Positions 43,830 through 56,100 are shown, counted from the first letter of the stretch. The stretch is 64,000 nt of DNA from Rhodoblastus sp963704565 (GCA_963704565.1 OY969917.1:1984001-2048000), one strand, 5' to 3'. Notes: generated by a model from the letters alone, not told the origin. A program made the numbers and translations.

Positions 43830-43870
43830 GGCAGGCCGGAAACGCCCCCTCCGGCCTGCCGACTTTTTTT
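43830..43870 (+). terminator. Strong intrinsic terminator after htrA
   Basis: A perfect 11 bp stem ggcaggccgga / tccggcctgcc (43830-43840, 43850-43860) with a 9-base loop is followed by a seven-T run (43864-43870). It ends only 12-24 bases before the response-regulator start codon. Confidence 0.9.
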
Positions 43871-43894
43871 CGGGAATCGATTATGCTCCCCGCC

Positions 43895-44578
43895 ATGCGC
43901 ATCCTGATCATCGAAGACGATCCCCAGGCCTCCGCCTATCTGGTCAAGGCCTTTCGCGAGGCCGGCCATAACGCCGATTCGGCCGCCGACGGCATCGCCG
44001 GCTACGCCCGCGCCGAAAGCGGCGATTACGACGTGCTGATCGTCGATCGCATGCTGCCCAAGCTCGACGGCCTGTCGCTGATCGGCGGCTTGCGGGCGCA
44101 GAAGATCGACACGCCGGTGCTGATCCTCTCCGCGCTCGGGCAGGTGGACGACCGCGTGAAAGGTCTGCGCGCCGGCGGCGACGATTATCTCGCCAAGCCC
44201 TATGCTTTCGCCGAACTGCTCGCCCGCGTCGAAATTCTGGCGCGGCGGCGCGGCGGCGGCGCGACCGAGGAAACGGTCTATCGCGTCGCCGATCTCGAAC
44301 TCGACCGGCTCAAGCACAAGGTTTTCCGCGCCGGCAAGGAGATCGTCCTGCAGCCGCGCGAATTCCGCCTGCTGGAATATCTGATGCGCCACGCCGGCCA
44401 GGTGGTGACGCGGACCATGCTGCTGGAAAATGTCTGGGACTATCATTTCGATCCGCAGACCAATGTGATCGACGTGCATATTTCCCGCCTGCGCGGCAAG
44501 ATCGACAAGGGTCACGACAAGCAATTGCTGCAGACCGTGCGCGGCGCCGGCTATACTCTGCGCGACGGGCTGGGGTGA
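43895..44578 (+). CDS. OmpR-family response regulator without adjacent kinase
   Basis: 227 aa from ATG 43895 (ATG 43883 is also in frame). The receiver domain has the acidic pair IIEDD, the phospho-acceptor Asp in VLIVDRMLPKLDG and Lys in YLAKPYAF. The C-terminal winged helix (PREFRLLEYLMRHAGQVVTR ... VDVHISRLRGKI-type) is OmpR/PhoB-like. In related genomes a histidine kinase usually follows; here the next gene is kdsD. It lies directly behind the htrA terminator. Confidence 0.92.
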   Translation: MRILIIEDDPQASAYLVKAFREAGHNADSAADGIAGYARAESGDYDVLIVDRMLPKLDGLSLIGGLRAQKIDTPVLILSALGQVDDRVKGLRAGGDDYLAKPYAFAELLARVEILARRRGGGATEETVYRVADLELDRLKHKVFRAGKEIVLQPREFRLLEYLMRHAGQVVTRTMLLENVWDYHFDPQTNVIDVHISRLRGKIDKGHDKQLLQTVRGAGYTLRDGLG

Positions 44579-45568
44579 GGATTTGCCGTTGCCGCCATGA
44601 TGTTATAGGGATCGCGGCCTCGGAAAAAAGAGGCCAGCATGAACAGCATCGCGCTAGAAGCCGCCCGAAAGAGCGTCGAAATCGAAACGGCCGGCGTCGC
44701 CCGTCTGCGCGCCGCACTCGACGGCGAACTGGGCGAGGCGCTCGGAAAGGCGATCGCGACCATCCGCGCGGCGCGGGGAAAAGTGATCGTCAGCGGCATG
44801 GGCAAGAGCGGCCATATCGGGCGCAAGGTCGCGGCGACCCTGGCCTCGACCGGCACGCCGGCCTTTTTCCTGCACCCGGCGGAGGCGAGCCACGGCGATC
44901 TCGGCATGGTCACCCAGGATGACGTTGTCCTGGCTTTTTCCTGGTCGGGCGAAACCGCCGAACTCGCCGATCTGATCGAATATGCCAAGCGCTTCGCCAT
45001 ACCCCTGATCGCCGCCGCCTCGCGGCGCGATAGCGCGCTCGGCCGCGCCGCCGATATTCTGCTCGAATTGCCGCTGGTCGAGGAGGCCTGCCCCAATGGC
45101 CTCGCGCCCACCACCTCCACCACCATCCAGCTGGTGCTGGGCGACGCGCTCGCCGTCGCGTTGATCGAGGATCGCGGCTTTTCCGCCCAGGATTTTCGTC
45201 AGTTCCATCCCGGCGGCAAGCTCGGGGCGCGGCTGCACAAGGTGGACGATCTGATGCATGCGGGCGAGGACATGCCGCTGCTGCCCGAAAGCGCCGCGAT
45301 GAGCGAGGTGATCCTTACCATGACGGGCAAGAGATTCGGCTGTGTCGGCCTGGTGGACGACAAGGGCGGGCTTGCCGGGATCATCACCGACGGCGACCTG
45401 CGCCGTCACTGGGACGATCTGCTGCAGCACAAGACCCCGGCCGAGATCATGACCCGCGCGCCCTTGACCGCCCGGCTCGGTTCGCTCGCGTCTTCCGCGC
45501 TGGAGACGATGAACCGGCGCAAGATCACGGTCCTGTTCATCGTCGAGGACGGCAGGCCGGCGGGCGTC

Positions 45569-47195
<1,627 letters not shown>

Positions 47196-47206
<11 letters not shown>

Positions 47207-47663
47207 TGAGCGCCTCGATTAAGGCTTTGATCGCTTCCGGACCTGTTTGCAGATAGGTCATCCCTCCAACAGGCAGTTTCCTCATGTCCCTGTCGCGGGA
47301 AACCAGAAAGCGGCATTTTTGCCGCAAGGCCGTGACGACATGAATGGCGTCAGGCAATTTATGCGCCGTGAATTTTCTGAGGTCGGCTGTCTCGATCAGA
47401 ATTTCGCACGTGATCGGGACGAGCCTGACGACCGGATTCCAGGCGATCAAATTCATATAAAGCCGGCGCTCGTGCGCGGAGATTTTTGGACCCGCCAAGA
47501 CTTCGGCAAGGGTCAATTCGCTTGTGGCGAAAAACTCTTCCCTTCCATCGGCGACGCGCAACAGCCCGCTCGCCGCCGCCACGAGTTCGGGCGTCCCCTC
47601 GATGAGTTCGATGAAAATATTCGCGTCCAGATAGGCGAGCGGACCCGTTCGCCATTCAGTCAT
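47196..47663 (-). CDS. PIN-domain (VapC-like) toxin
   Basis: 155 aa. The PIN ribonuclease acidic set is visible: D in YLDANIFIELIEG, E in TLAEVLAG, D in HKLPDAIHVVTAL and D in LVSRDRDMRKLP. VapC toxins cleave tRNA or rRNA to arrest translation. The gene starts 8 bp inside the antitoxin gene and ends 11 bp inside yejF. It sits within the yej transporter operon, an uncommon place for such a module. Confidence 0.88.
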
Positions 47664-47880
47664 TCCATGCGTCCCGATCTTCCTCGATCTGGCGCATGAT
47701 GTCTTCCGCCGAACGGAAAGGTGGCCGGCGCGCGGCGATGATCTCGTCGAGCGTCATGACCTTTTCCGGGCGTTCCGTTTCTTCGACGATCACGGTGACC
47801 TCGGCCTTGAGGTCGAGCCCCTGCCGCAAATCTTCCGGCAACGCCGCCACGGGATAATGAGTCTTGACGATCCTGTTCAT
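47656..47880 (-). CDS. VapB-like antitoxin
   Basis: 74 aa from ATG 47880. The N-terminal part (MNRIVKTHYPVAALPEDLRQGLDLKAEVTVIVEE) reads as a short DNA-binding segment, and the C-terminal helix (RSAEDIMRQIEEDRDAW) is the kind that wraps a PIN toxin. It overlaps the toxin gene by 8 bp and lies 35 bp behind yejE. It probably represses its own transcription, though here yej read-through also reaches it. Confidence 0.75.
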   Translation of the reverse strand: MNRIVKTHYPVAALPEDLRQGLDLKAEVTVIVEETERPEKVMTLDEIIAARRPPFRSAEDIMRQIEEDRDAWND

Positions 47881-47915
47881 GTCGCGGCTCCACCCCCAAG
47901 AATAGCATGAAAACC

Positions 47916-49013
47916 TCACCACGTCTTTCGCGGATCGAAAGCGTCGCGCAAGGCTTCGCCGATGAAGACCAGCAGCGACAGAGTGAGCGCGATCGCGAAA
48001 AAGCCCGACAGGCCGAGCCAGGGCGCCTGGAGATTGCTTTTCCCCTGCAACAGCAGCTCGCCGAGCGAGGGCGAGCCGGGCGGCAGGCCGAAGCCGAGAA
48101 AATCCAGCGAGGTCAAAGTGGTGATCGAGGAACTGAGGATGAAGGGCAGGAAGGTCAGCGTCGCCACCATGGCGTTGGGCAGGACATGTTTGACCATGAT
48201 CTTGCGGTCGGGAAGGCCGAGCGCGCGGGCCGCCCGAACATAGTCGAAGTTGCGTGCGCGCAAGAATTCGGCGCGCACGACATGGACCAGACTGACCCAG
48301 GAAAAGGCGAGCAGGATGAACAGAAGCACAAAGAAGCTCGGCGTGACGATGGCCGATAGAATGATCAGCAGATAGAGGCTGGGCAGCGATGACCAGATTT
48401 CAATGAAACGCTGGAACAGAAGATCGATCCAGCCGCCGAAATAGCCCTGGATCGCGCCGGCGGTGACGCCGACCAGCGACGAGATTCCAGCGAGCAGCAG
48501 GCCGAACAGCACCGAAATGCGGAAGCCATAGATCAGCCGCGCCACCACGTCGCGGCCCTGGTCGTCGGTGCCGAGCCAGTTCCATTCGATCTGGCGGCAA
48601 TTTTGCGCCGGCGCGCCGGAAAAGGTCTTGCCTTGCGCGCATTGCCGGTCGGTGAGCGTCCAGGTCGGCGGCGACGGCGCGGGCAGCGGCAAGCCAAGAT
48701 TATGGGTGTCGTCGGCATAACGGACCGGCGGCCAGATCAACCAGCCATGCGCTTCGATCTCCTTGAAGATCACCGGGTCGCGATAATCGGTCTCGGCGAG
48801 GAAACCGCCGAATTTTTCTTCCGGGTAACTGACGAAGACGGGGAAGAGCAGTTCGCCCTTGTAGTAAGCCAGGATCGGCTTGTCGTTGGCGATGAATTCC
48901 GCCCCGAGCGACAGGACGAAAGCGATAAGGAAGAACCAGAAGGAAAAATAGCCGCGCTTGTTGCGCTTGAAGGCTCCGAGCCGGCGCCTGCTGATCGGGG
49001 AGAGCGAGAACAT
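47916..49013 (-). CDS. yejE: Oligopeptide ABC transporter permease
   Basis: 365 aa of the YejE/DppC type. After an N-terminal helix (FSFWFFLIAFVLSLGAEFIA), a long periplasmic loop carries DNRQ-like polar sequence, then five helices with the BPD_transp_1 EAA-type loop (RARNFDYVRAARALGLPDRKIMVKHVLPN, given as a region). ATG 49013 overlaps the yejB stop in ATGA. The insert between the first helix and the TM domain is typical of YejE. Confidence 0.95.
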   Translation of the reverse strand: MFSLSPISRRRLGAFKRNKRGYFSFWFFLIAFVLSLGAEFIANDKPILAYYKGELLFPVFVSYPEEKFGGFLAETDYRDPVIFKEIEAHGWLIWPPVRYADDTHNLGLPLPAPSPPTWTLTDRQCAQGKTFSGAPAQNCRQIEWNWLGTDDQGRDVVARLIYGFRISVLFGLLLAGISSLVGVTAGAIQGYFGGWIDLLFQRFIEIWSSLPSLYLLIILSAIVTPSFFVLLFILLAFSWVSLVHVVRAEFLRARNFDYVRAARALGLPDRKIMVKHVLPNAMVATLTFLPFILSSSITTLTSLDFLGFGLPPGSPSLGELLLQGKSNLQAPWLGLSGFFAIALTLSLLVFIGEALRDAFDPRKTW

Positions 49014-50110
49014 CAGGTCTCCCGCGTTTCGAAATCGATGCGCGGGTCGATCCAGGCATAGGTCAGGTCGGAGATCAGATTGATGACGAGGCCGAGCAGA
49101 GCGAAAATATAGAGATTGGCGAAGACCACCGGATAATCGCGGTTGAGCGTCGATTCGAAAGACAGGAGCCCCAGGCCGTCGAGCGAGAAAATCGTCTCGA
49201 TCAGCAGCGAGCCGGTGAAAAAGGCCGAGAGGAAGGCACCGGGAAAACCGGAAATCACGATCAGCATGGCGTTGCGGAAGACATGGCCATAGAGCACGCG
49301 GCGCTCGGTCAGGCCCTTCATCCGGGCGGTGATGACATATTGCTTGCGGATTTCGTCGATGAAGGCGTTTTTGGTCAAAAAGGTCGTGGTGGCGAAGGCC
49401 CCGAGCGTCAGCGCCGAGACCGGCAGCACGATGTGCCAGAGATAATCCTTGATCTTGCCGAACAGGGTGAGCTGGGCGAAATCGTCGGAGGTCAGGCCGC
49501 GCAAGGGGAAAATCTGCCAGAACGAGCCGCCCGCGAACAGCACGATCAGCAGGATGGCGAAGAGAAAGCTCGGGATGGCGTAGCCGACGATGATGACGCC
49601 CGAGGTCCAGATGTCGAAAGCCTCGCCCTCGCGGCGGGCCTTGGCTATGCCCAGAGGAATCGAGATCGTATAGGACAGGAAGGTCATCCACAGGCCGAGC
49701 GACATCGACACCGGGAGCTTTTCCCTGATCAGCGAAATCACCGGCTCGTCGCGGAAATAGGAGCGGCCGAAGTTGAACGTCGCATAATTGCGGATCATCA
49801 GCCAGAAGCGCTCCAGCGGCGGCTTGTCGAAGCCGTACTGCTTTTCCAGCTCCTTGATGAATTTGGGGTCGAGGCCCTGGGCGCCGCGATATTTGCCGGA
49901 ATATTCGGAGGCCGCGCCGCGCGCGCCGGCGATGGCGCTGTTGGCGCCGCCGAAACGCGCGGTCGCGCCCATGTCCTGCCCCTGAATCTGCGCCAGAACC
50001 CGCTCCACCGGCCCGCCGGGGGCGAATTGCACGATCAGGAAGGACAGAGCCAGAATTCCGAACAAGGTCGGGATCATCAGCAGGATGCGCCGCGCAATAT
50101 AGGCCGTCAT
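49013..50110 (-). CDS. yejB: Oligopeptide ABC transporter permease
   Basis: 365 aa of the YejB/DppB type: MTAYIARRILLMIPTLFGILALSF start, a periplasmic loop that is longer than in DppB, and the cytoplasmic coupling loop (ITARMKGLTERRVLYGHVFRNAM). Together with YejE it forms the channel. Its ribosome binding site is poor: the sequence directly upstream belongs to the edge of a MITE-like element and reads gctcct on this strand, so translation efficiency may have changed. Confidence 0.95.
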   Translation of the reverse strand: MTAYIARRILLMIPTLFGILALSFLIVQFAPGGPVERVLAQIQGQDMGATARFGGANSAIAGARGAASEYSGKYRGAQGLDPKFIKELEKQYGFDKPPLERFWLMIRNYATFNFGRSYFRDEPVISLIREKLPVSMSLGLWMTFLSYTISIPLGIAKARREGEAFDIWTSGVIIVGYAIPSFLFAILLIVLFAGGSFWQIFPLRGLTSDDFAQLTLFGKIKDYLWHIVLPVSALTLGAFATTTFLTKNAFIDEIRKQYVITARMKGLTERRVLYGHVFRNAMLIVISGFPGAFLSAFFTGSLLIETIFSLDGLGLLSFESTLNRDYPVVFANLYIFALLGLVINLISDLTYAWIDPRIDFETRET

Positions 50111-50112
50111 AG

Positions 50113-50377
50113 GAGCATGATGTCTTTAGGTGGAACCGCCTGCGCCGGCCGATTTTGCCTCAGGAGCAGGAGAGTGGCGAAGACCGTGTCGGGGACACGG
50201 CCAAGCCGCTCGACGCACGCCTGAGGCAAAAGCGACCGGCCCTTCGGGTTGCGCTGCGGCGGACGCCCGCGGCGTCGGAGTGCTTGCGCGATGCCCCGCA
50301 TCGCGCGGCGCACCCCTCCTGGCGGATCGCCTCGCCACAGCGCAACGCAGGTGGTTTCACCTAAAGACATCATGCTC
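50113..50377. mobile_element. MITE-like element between yejA and yejB
   Basis: A 265 bp element with 32 bp terminal inverted repeats (50113-50144 and 50346-50377) that differ at two positions (gagcatgatgtctttaggtg core). TAG flanks it on both sides, consistent with TA-target duplication as made by IS630/Tc1-type transposases. Inside are further stems (tttgcctcagg / cctgaggcaaa; ccgtgtc/gacacgg). It has no coding capacity, so it needs a transposase from elsewhere. Confidence 0.8.
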
Positions 50378-52245
50378 TAGCCCTTGGCCTTCGTCGCCGC
50401 CGCTTTGGTCGCGTCCCACCACCACAAAGACGATATGCCGAGATCGAGCTTCGGCGTTTCCTTGGGCCGGCCGAAGAAATCCCAGGCGGCGACGCGGCGG
50501 TTGGGCGAATACCAGTTGGGAATCCAGTAGCGCCCGGCGCGCAGGACACGGTCCAGCAGCCGGCAGGTCACCACCAGTTCGATGCGCGACTGGGCCTTGA
50601 GCGCCTTGTCGATCAGCAGGTCCACCACCGGATCGTCGATCCCGGCCAGGTTCAGCCCGCCCTGCGTCTTGCCGGATTTCGCGCCGAAATATGCCAGAAG
50701 CTCGTCGCCGGGCACGCCGCCGATCATCTTGCGGTCGACGATCATGTCGAAATCGAATGTATCGAGCCGCTGCTTGTATTGCGCGGAATCGACGATCCGC
50801 ATGCGCGGCGCGACTCCCAGCAGCTGCATATTCTTGAACATGGGCTGGACGACTTTTTCGAAAGCGGTCGTCACTTCCAGAAACTCGAAAGCGAGCGGAG
50901 TCCCGTCCGGCAGCAGCATTTGCGCGCCCTGCCGCTTGCAACCGGCCGCCTTGAGCAGATCATAGGCGTGTTTGAGCAGCGCGCGGTCCTGGCCGGAGCC
51001 GTCGGAAACCGGCGGGACGAAAGGCTGGACGAAAACCTCGTCCGGAACCTTGCCGCGCAAGGGCTCCAGAATTTTCAGCTCTTCCGGCGAAGGCAGGCCT
51101 TCCGCCTTCATGTCGGTATTTTCGAAATAGCTCACCGCGCGCTTGTAAGCGCCATAGAACAGGTTGCGGTTGTCCCATTCGAAATCGAGGCAGCAGCCCA
51201 AAGCCTCGCGGATGCGGGGATCCTTGAACAAAGGCCGGCGCAGGTTGAAGAAGAACCCCTGAAAGCCGGGGCTGCGGCGGTCGGGAATTTCCATTTTCAC
51301 CACGCGGCCATCGCGCACGGCGGGGAAATCGTAGCCGGTCGCCCATTCGGAGGCGGTCGAGGATTCGTGCAGATTCACCGTGCCGGCCTTGAAGGCCTCG
51401 AAGCCGACCGCGCGCTCGCCGAAATAATCGTAGCGGATGACATCGAAATTGTTCTGGCCAGCGTTGACCGGCAGATCCTTGCCCCAATAATCGGCCACGC
51501 GCTCATAGGCGATATAGCGGCCCTGTTCGAAGGCCCCGATCTTGTATGCGCCCGAGCCGAGCGGCGGCTCCATCCCGGCGTGGCTGAAATCGTGGGTCTT
51601 GTAATAAGCCTCCGAGAGGATCGGCTGGCCGGCGATATTGAGGATCGAGTCGCGGCCGAAATTTTGCCGCAAAGTCACCAGCACGACATCGTCGGCCTGC
51701 GCCTCGGCCTTGTCCAGGTCGCGCAGCAATTGCTGAATCACCGGATGGCCCTTGTCGCGCAGGATATCGAGCGAGAAGACCACATCCTTCGCGGTCAGCG
51801 GCGAGCCGTCGTGGAAACGCGCTTCGCGCCGCAGATGAAAGCGATATTGGCTTTTGTCCGGGGAAATTTCGACCGCCTGCGCGATGAGGCCATAGATCGC
51901 ATTGTCTTCGTCGAGATTGCCCGCCATCAGGCTGTCATTGATCATCGACAGGCCGATCGCCGGATTGCCTTGCAGGATGAAGCCGTTGAGCGAGTCGTAG
52001 GAGTTCGCCACCGCCTCCATTTTCAACTCGCCGCCGCGCGGCGCGCCGGGCTGGGCGTAGGAAAAACGGTCGAAATTGGCCGGCAAACTCAGATCGCCGA
52101 AGGACGACAGGCCGTAAGTCTTGCGCCAGGCCGCCCCTTGCGCGCGCAAGGGGCGCGAGAACAGGGGCAGCGAGAACCAGGGCAAAGCGGCGGCGGAAAG
52201 CAGGGCGGCGCGCCGGGTGACGGTGAATTTTTTCGACGAATGCAA
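50377..52245 (-). CDS. yejA: Oligopeptide/microcin C-type ABC transporter substrate-binding protein
   Basis: 622 aa periplasmic SBP_bac_5 protein. The N-terminus holds a twin-arginine-like signal (TVTRRAALLSAAALPWFSLP). The family pattern is clear: YGLSSFGDLSLPANFDRFSYAQPGAPRGGEL (region), HDGSPLTAKDVVFSLDILR, and DLLIDKALKAQSR near the end. It captures peptides for YejBEF. The TAG stop uses TA from the target site plus the terminal G of the adjoining MITE, so the original C-terminus may have differed. Confidence 0.94.
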   Translation of the reverse strand: MHSSKKFTVTRRAALLSAAALPWFSLPLFSRPLRAQGAAWRKTYGLSSFGDLSLPANFDRFSYAQPGAPRGGELKMEAVANSYDSLNGFILQGNPAIGLSMINDSLMAGNLDEDNAIYGLIAQAVEISPDKSQYRFHLRREARFHDGSPLTAKDVVFSLDILRDKGHPVIQQLLRDLDKAEAQADDVVLVTLRQNFGRDSILNIAGQPILSEAYYKTHDFSHAGMEPPLGSGAYKIGAFEQGRYIAYERVADYWGKDLPVNAGQNNFDVIRYDYFGERAVGFEAFKAGTVNLHESSTASEWATGYDFPAVRDGRVVKMEIPDRRSPGFQGFFFNLRRPLFKDPRIREALGCCLDFEWDNRNLFYGAYKRAVSYFENTDMKAEGLPSPEELKILEPLRGKVPDEVFVQPFVPPVSDGSGQDRALLKHAYDLLKAAGCKRQGAQMLLPDGTPLAFEFLEVTTAFEKVVQPMFKNMQLLGVAPRMRIVDSAQYKQRLDTFDFDMIVDRKMIGGVPGDELLAYFGAKSGKTQGGLNLAGIDDPVVDLLIDKALKAQSRIELVVTCRLLDRVLRAGRYWIPNWYSPNRRVAAWDFFGRPKETPKLDLGISSLWWWDATKAAATKAKG

Positions 52246-52425
52246 GGGAGCCTCTGGCGAAGCGGGTTGCGAGATTCGCCGGCCATTATGTCGATTTTAC
52301 GCCGCCGCGTCGCCTGAGAAATGCGGCGCGAGGCGGCTATTGCGCGCGGCGACGCGCGGGTTCATATGCTGGAAGGAAGCGGGAATTCGACGCCCCCCGC
52401 GCGGGTGATTCTGGAGGATGCGGCC

Positions 52426-52722
52426 ATGCCGGACAAGGAAATGAAACAGCTCATCGAGAAGCTGGAAAAGCTCTCCGCGGACCTGGGCAAACGGACGCGC
52501 CAATTCCATGAAACCGGCGGCTTTACCGATATCCGCCGCAGTTTTGTCAACGAAATCGATAAGAAGAACAACGCCCTGCGCGCGCGGATCGATCAGACCG
52601 CGAAAGACCGCAACTCCTGGGGCTTCTTCAAGGCGTCGCTGTGGCGCGACTATAAATCGGCGATGGAAGATTTTGCCGAGCTGGTCGCGCTGCCCGATAC
52701 CGAGCCGAAGAAAAAAGGCTGA
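52426..52722 (+). CDS. Small helical protein of unknown function
   Basis: 98 aa from ATG 52426, with GGAGGA seven bases upstream. The first 30 residues (MPDKEMKQLIEKLEKLSADLGKRTRQF) form a coiled coil; the rest is helical and charged, ending in a Lys-rich tail (TEPKKKG). No membrane segment. It lies alone between the divergent yejA and the convergent SpoIIAA-like gene. I do not recognise a family. Confidence 0.65.
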   Translation: MPDKEMKQLIEKLEKLSADLGKRTRQFHETGGFTDIRRSFVNEIDKKNNALRARIDQTAKDRNSWGFFKASLWRDYKSAMEDFAELVALPDTEPKKKG

Positions 52723-52727
52723 AATTT

Positions 52728-53099
52728 TCAGCCTCGCGGCGGGCGGGAGATCCATTCCCGGGCCGCCGCCAGCTCCGAGCCTTTGAACAGCCGGAATTCG
52801 CAAGGATAGATCGGCGCGAACAGGCTGGCCGCCGCCCTGATCCAGGCTTGATCGGCGACCACGGCGACGCGGCGGAAATCCTTCCAGTTGCGCAAGCCGA
52901 CCGCCGCGTCGTCCCACATGGCTTGGAGGTCGAAGCCGTCGAAATCCTCGGCGATGGCGTAGATCATGTCCACCGGGCCTTGCGCCGCCGCCGCCTCCAG
53001 GCGCGGCAGCAGCACGTCGCGGTAATCCGCATGGGTGACGCGCCCGTGGGCCTCAAGGCCCAGGACGCCGGCGGGAAGGCCTTCTATTTCGCGGAACAT
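52728..53099 (-). CDS. SpoIIAA/STAS-like protein
   Basis: 123 aa. The pattern (LGLEAHGRVTHADYRDVLLPRLE, then MIYAIAEDFDGFD and RNWKDFRRVAVVAD) fits the SpoIIAA-like/SEC14-related STAS fold (PF11964 type) of small stand-alone proteins in Alphaproteobacteria. It lacks a clear phosphorylatable Ser of true anti-anti-sigma factors. The role is unknown. It follows addA on the same strand at a 47 bp gap and could be the last gene of that operon. Confidence 0.7.
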   Translation of the reverse strand: MFREIEGLPAGVLGLEAHGRVTHADYRDVLLPRLEAAAAQGPVDMIYAIAEDFDGFDLQAMWDDAAVGLRNWKDFRRVAVVADQAWIRAAASLFAPIYPCEFRLFKGSELAAAREWISRPPRG

Positions 53100-53146
53100 T
53101 GTCGCGCTCCTTGATGCTCAGGCGCGCAGGATAGACCTAAACTCCG

Positions 53147-56100
53147 TCAGGCCAAAGCGGCGTCGAGCGCCGCGTCGAGTTCGTCCGATCGGATTTCCTC
53201 GACGACCGGCCCGCTCGAGTGGATCAGGAAGCAGCGCGCCTGCCGGCCCGGATAGAGCCGGGCGACGCCGGCGCGATAGAGCGCGAGTTGGGCGACATGG
53301 GCCGGGCGGCGCTCGGGACGCGGCGCGCCGGTCTTGTAATCGGCGAGCAAGAGTCCTTCCCCCGTCTCCGCCATGCGGTCGATGGCGCCGACGATCTCGA
53401 CAAAGCCGCCGCCGGGCTTTTCCAGACGCGCCGCGATGCGCGCTTCGGCGACGGATTTTTCCCCGAACAACGGCGCAAGCCGCGCGTCGTCGAGCACGTC
53501 GAGCGCGGCTTGCGTCAGTTTTTCCGCGCGTTCGGCGCCAAAACCCTGCGCCGCGAGATCGCGCAAGGCGGCGTCGCGGCGCGACGCGCGCGGCAGATCG
53601 GGAAGAAATTGCAGCAGGCGATGGGCCAGACGCCCCTCTTCCAGCGCCAAAGCGCGCCGAGGCGAAGGCGCCGCCTCTCCCGCACTCCCCTCCGCGCCTT
53701 CCAGCGCGCTCGAAGGCCGCAGCGGCGGCGCCGCCGCGAGTTCAGACGCCGCCGGAGCGAACAGCCAGGCGGGCGGCGCGGCGGGGCTTTCAACGGCCGC
53801 CAGCGCCGATGCGGCGAGCGGGGCTTCGTCGGCCGCTTCAGGCGCGCCGTAACGCAAAACCTTTTGGTCTCCGCCCCAGGGCGCCGGCGCTTCGACGGCG
53901 TCCGGCGTCAGCGACGCCTCGATCATGCCCCGCCAGCTTTCCGGCAGGAAATCGCGGGCGCCGCGATGGCCGGCGATATAGAGCCGCTCCTCGGCGCGGG
54001 TCAGCGCGACATAGAGCAGACGGCGATATTCGTCGCCCGCCGCCTCGCGCCGCGCCGCGCGCGCCGCCGCCACGGCCGGGCAGTCGGAATCATTTTTCGG
54101 CGACCAGGCGATCTGGTCCGCCAGCGGGAACAGCGCGCCGTCGTGATTGCCCACCGGCGCGGCGCAGACATCGGGCAGGAAGACGATCTTGGCCTCCAGT
54201 CCCTTGGCGGCGTGGACGGTCATCACCCGCACGAAGGACGAGGTCAGGTCCATGTCGCGCTTGATCGAGACATCCAGCCCGGCGACCTCGGCGAGAAAGG
54301 CGGCGAGCGAGGGCGCGCGGGCGCGCTCATGGGCAAGCGCCAGCCCGAGAAATTCGTCGAGCGCGTCGCCCGCCTCCGGCCCCAGCCGCGACAGAAAAGC
54401 GCGGCGGGCGCCGAGCGGCCCGAGCAGGCGGGCGTAAAAGGCAAAAGGCGGCAAGGCGCGGCCCAGCTTGCGCAGCAGGTCGAGTTTTACGCAGGCGGCC
54501 TGGCGTTTCGTGTCGTCTGACGCCCGCAAGGCGTCCTGCAACGATCCCTCGCGCGAGGGCGCGACGCGCAGCAGATCGTCGTCGTCGAAGCCGAACAGCG
54601 GCGTCTTGAGCGCGGTCGCCAAAGTCAGATCGTCTTCCGGCAGCAGCGCGGCGCGGCCGATGGCGACCAGGTCCATCACCGCAATATGCTCCGTGAGTTT
54701 CAGCCGGTCCGCTCCCGCCGCCGGCACGTTCCTTTCGCGCAGGGCGCGGATCATGGCGTCGAAAAAGGCGTCGCGGCTGCGCACCAGGATCATGATGTCG
54801 CCGGGACGGACCGGACGGCGCCCGTCCTTGTCGTGAACCGTCTCGCCGGAGCCGGGCGCGAGCCAGCTCTTGATCGTGTCGGCGATGCGCCGCGCCGCGC
54901 GAACAGGCGGATCTTTCTCGTCGCGGAAATCCAGCGGCAGGCGCCAATCCGTGGGCTCTTCCTTCTCGCCGGGCGCGATCACGTCCCAGATTTCGATCCG
55001 CGCCGGCAGGTCGCGCTTCAAGGCCTCGTGCACGGTGCGCTCGTGGTATTCCTGCGCTGACAGGCCACGAAAATGCTCCGGCGTTGCAAAAACCTTGTCC
55101 ACGGCCTCCAGCACCCCGGGCGCCGAGCGGAAGGACAGCGTCAGCTCCACCGGCTCGAACTTTTTTTGCGCGGCTTGCGCCCGTTTTTGGAACTCGCGCT
55201 GCTTGGCCGCGAAAAGCTTCGGCGCCGCGCCCTGGAAGGAAAAGATCGACTGCTTTTCGTCGCCCACCGCGAAAAAGCTGCGGGGGCGGCGCGCCTGGCC
55301 CTCGCCGGCGAAAAAATCCTCGGAAATGCGGTCGAGAATGTCCCATTGCGCGGCGCTGGTGTCCTGCGCCTCGTCGACCAGAATATGGTCGATCCCGGCG
55401 TCGAGCTTTTGCAGCACCCAGCGCGCCGAGGAACGCCGGAACATGTCGCCGGCGCGCGCGATCAAATCGTCGAAATCGAGAATCTGCCGCTCGGCCTTGA
55501 TCAAATCGTAGCGATCGAGAAGCGCGCTGACGACGAGGCTCAGGGCGAGGCTGCGCTCCGCCGTTTCCGCCGCCTTGATTTTTTCGCGCAGCGCGACGAG
55601 ACGATGCTGTTCGTCGTCAAGTTCGTCGGCCAGATCGGGGCGCGCCGTCGCAAGTTTCTTGTTCAGCAACGTCGCGCGCGGGCCGCCCTCGCCATTGGCG
55701 ATGAAAAAAGTCTGGCGATAAAAGCCAAGCGCCTCGTCGCAGCGTCCGGCGCGAAAGGCCTCGAAGCCGGCGGAGAAATTCGCGCCCAGTCTGGCGTCGG
55801 TCGCCGTGCCGCCGGACAGAAAAGCCGCGTAATCCGGCCATCGCCGCGGCGCGATCCCATCCTCCAGCATGGCCTTGCGCAAGGTTTCCGGCGTCTCGCC
55901 CGGCGTCAGGCCGAGGGCGGCGCGCAAGGCGTCCGCGGTCCCGGCGCGGAAAAGCCGCCGGTGAAACAAGGCTTCATCGAGCAGCTTGTCGAACACCAGG
56001 CCGGCGTCCTCGGCGACCCGCGCCAAAGCCGCGCCGAGTTGGGAATCGTGTTCGGCGCTGTGCAAGGTCTCGCGGCGGGCGCGGGCGATCAATTGCCGCT

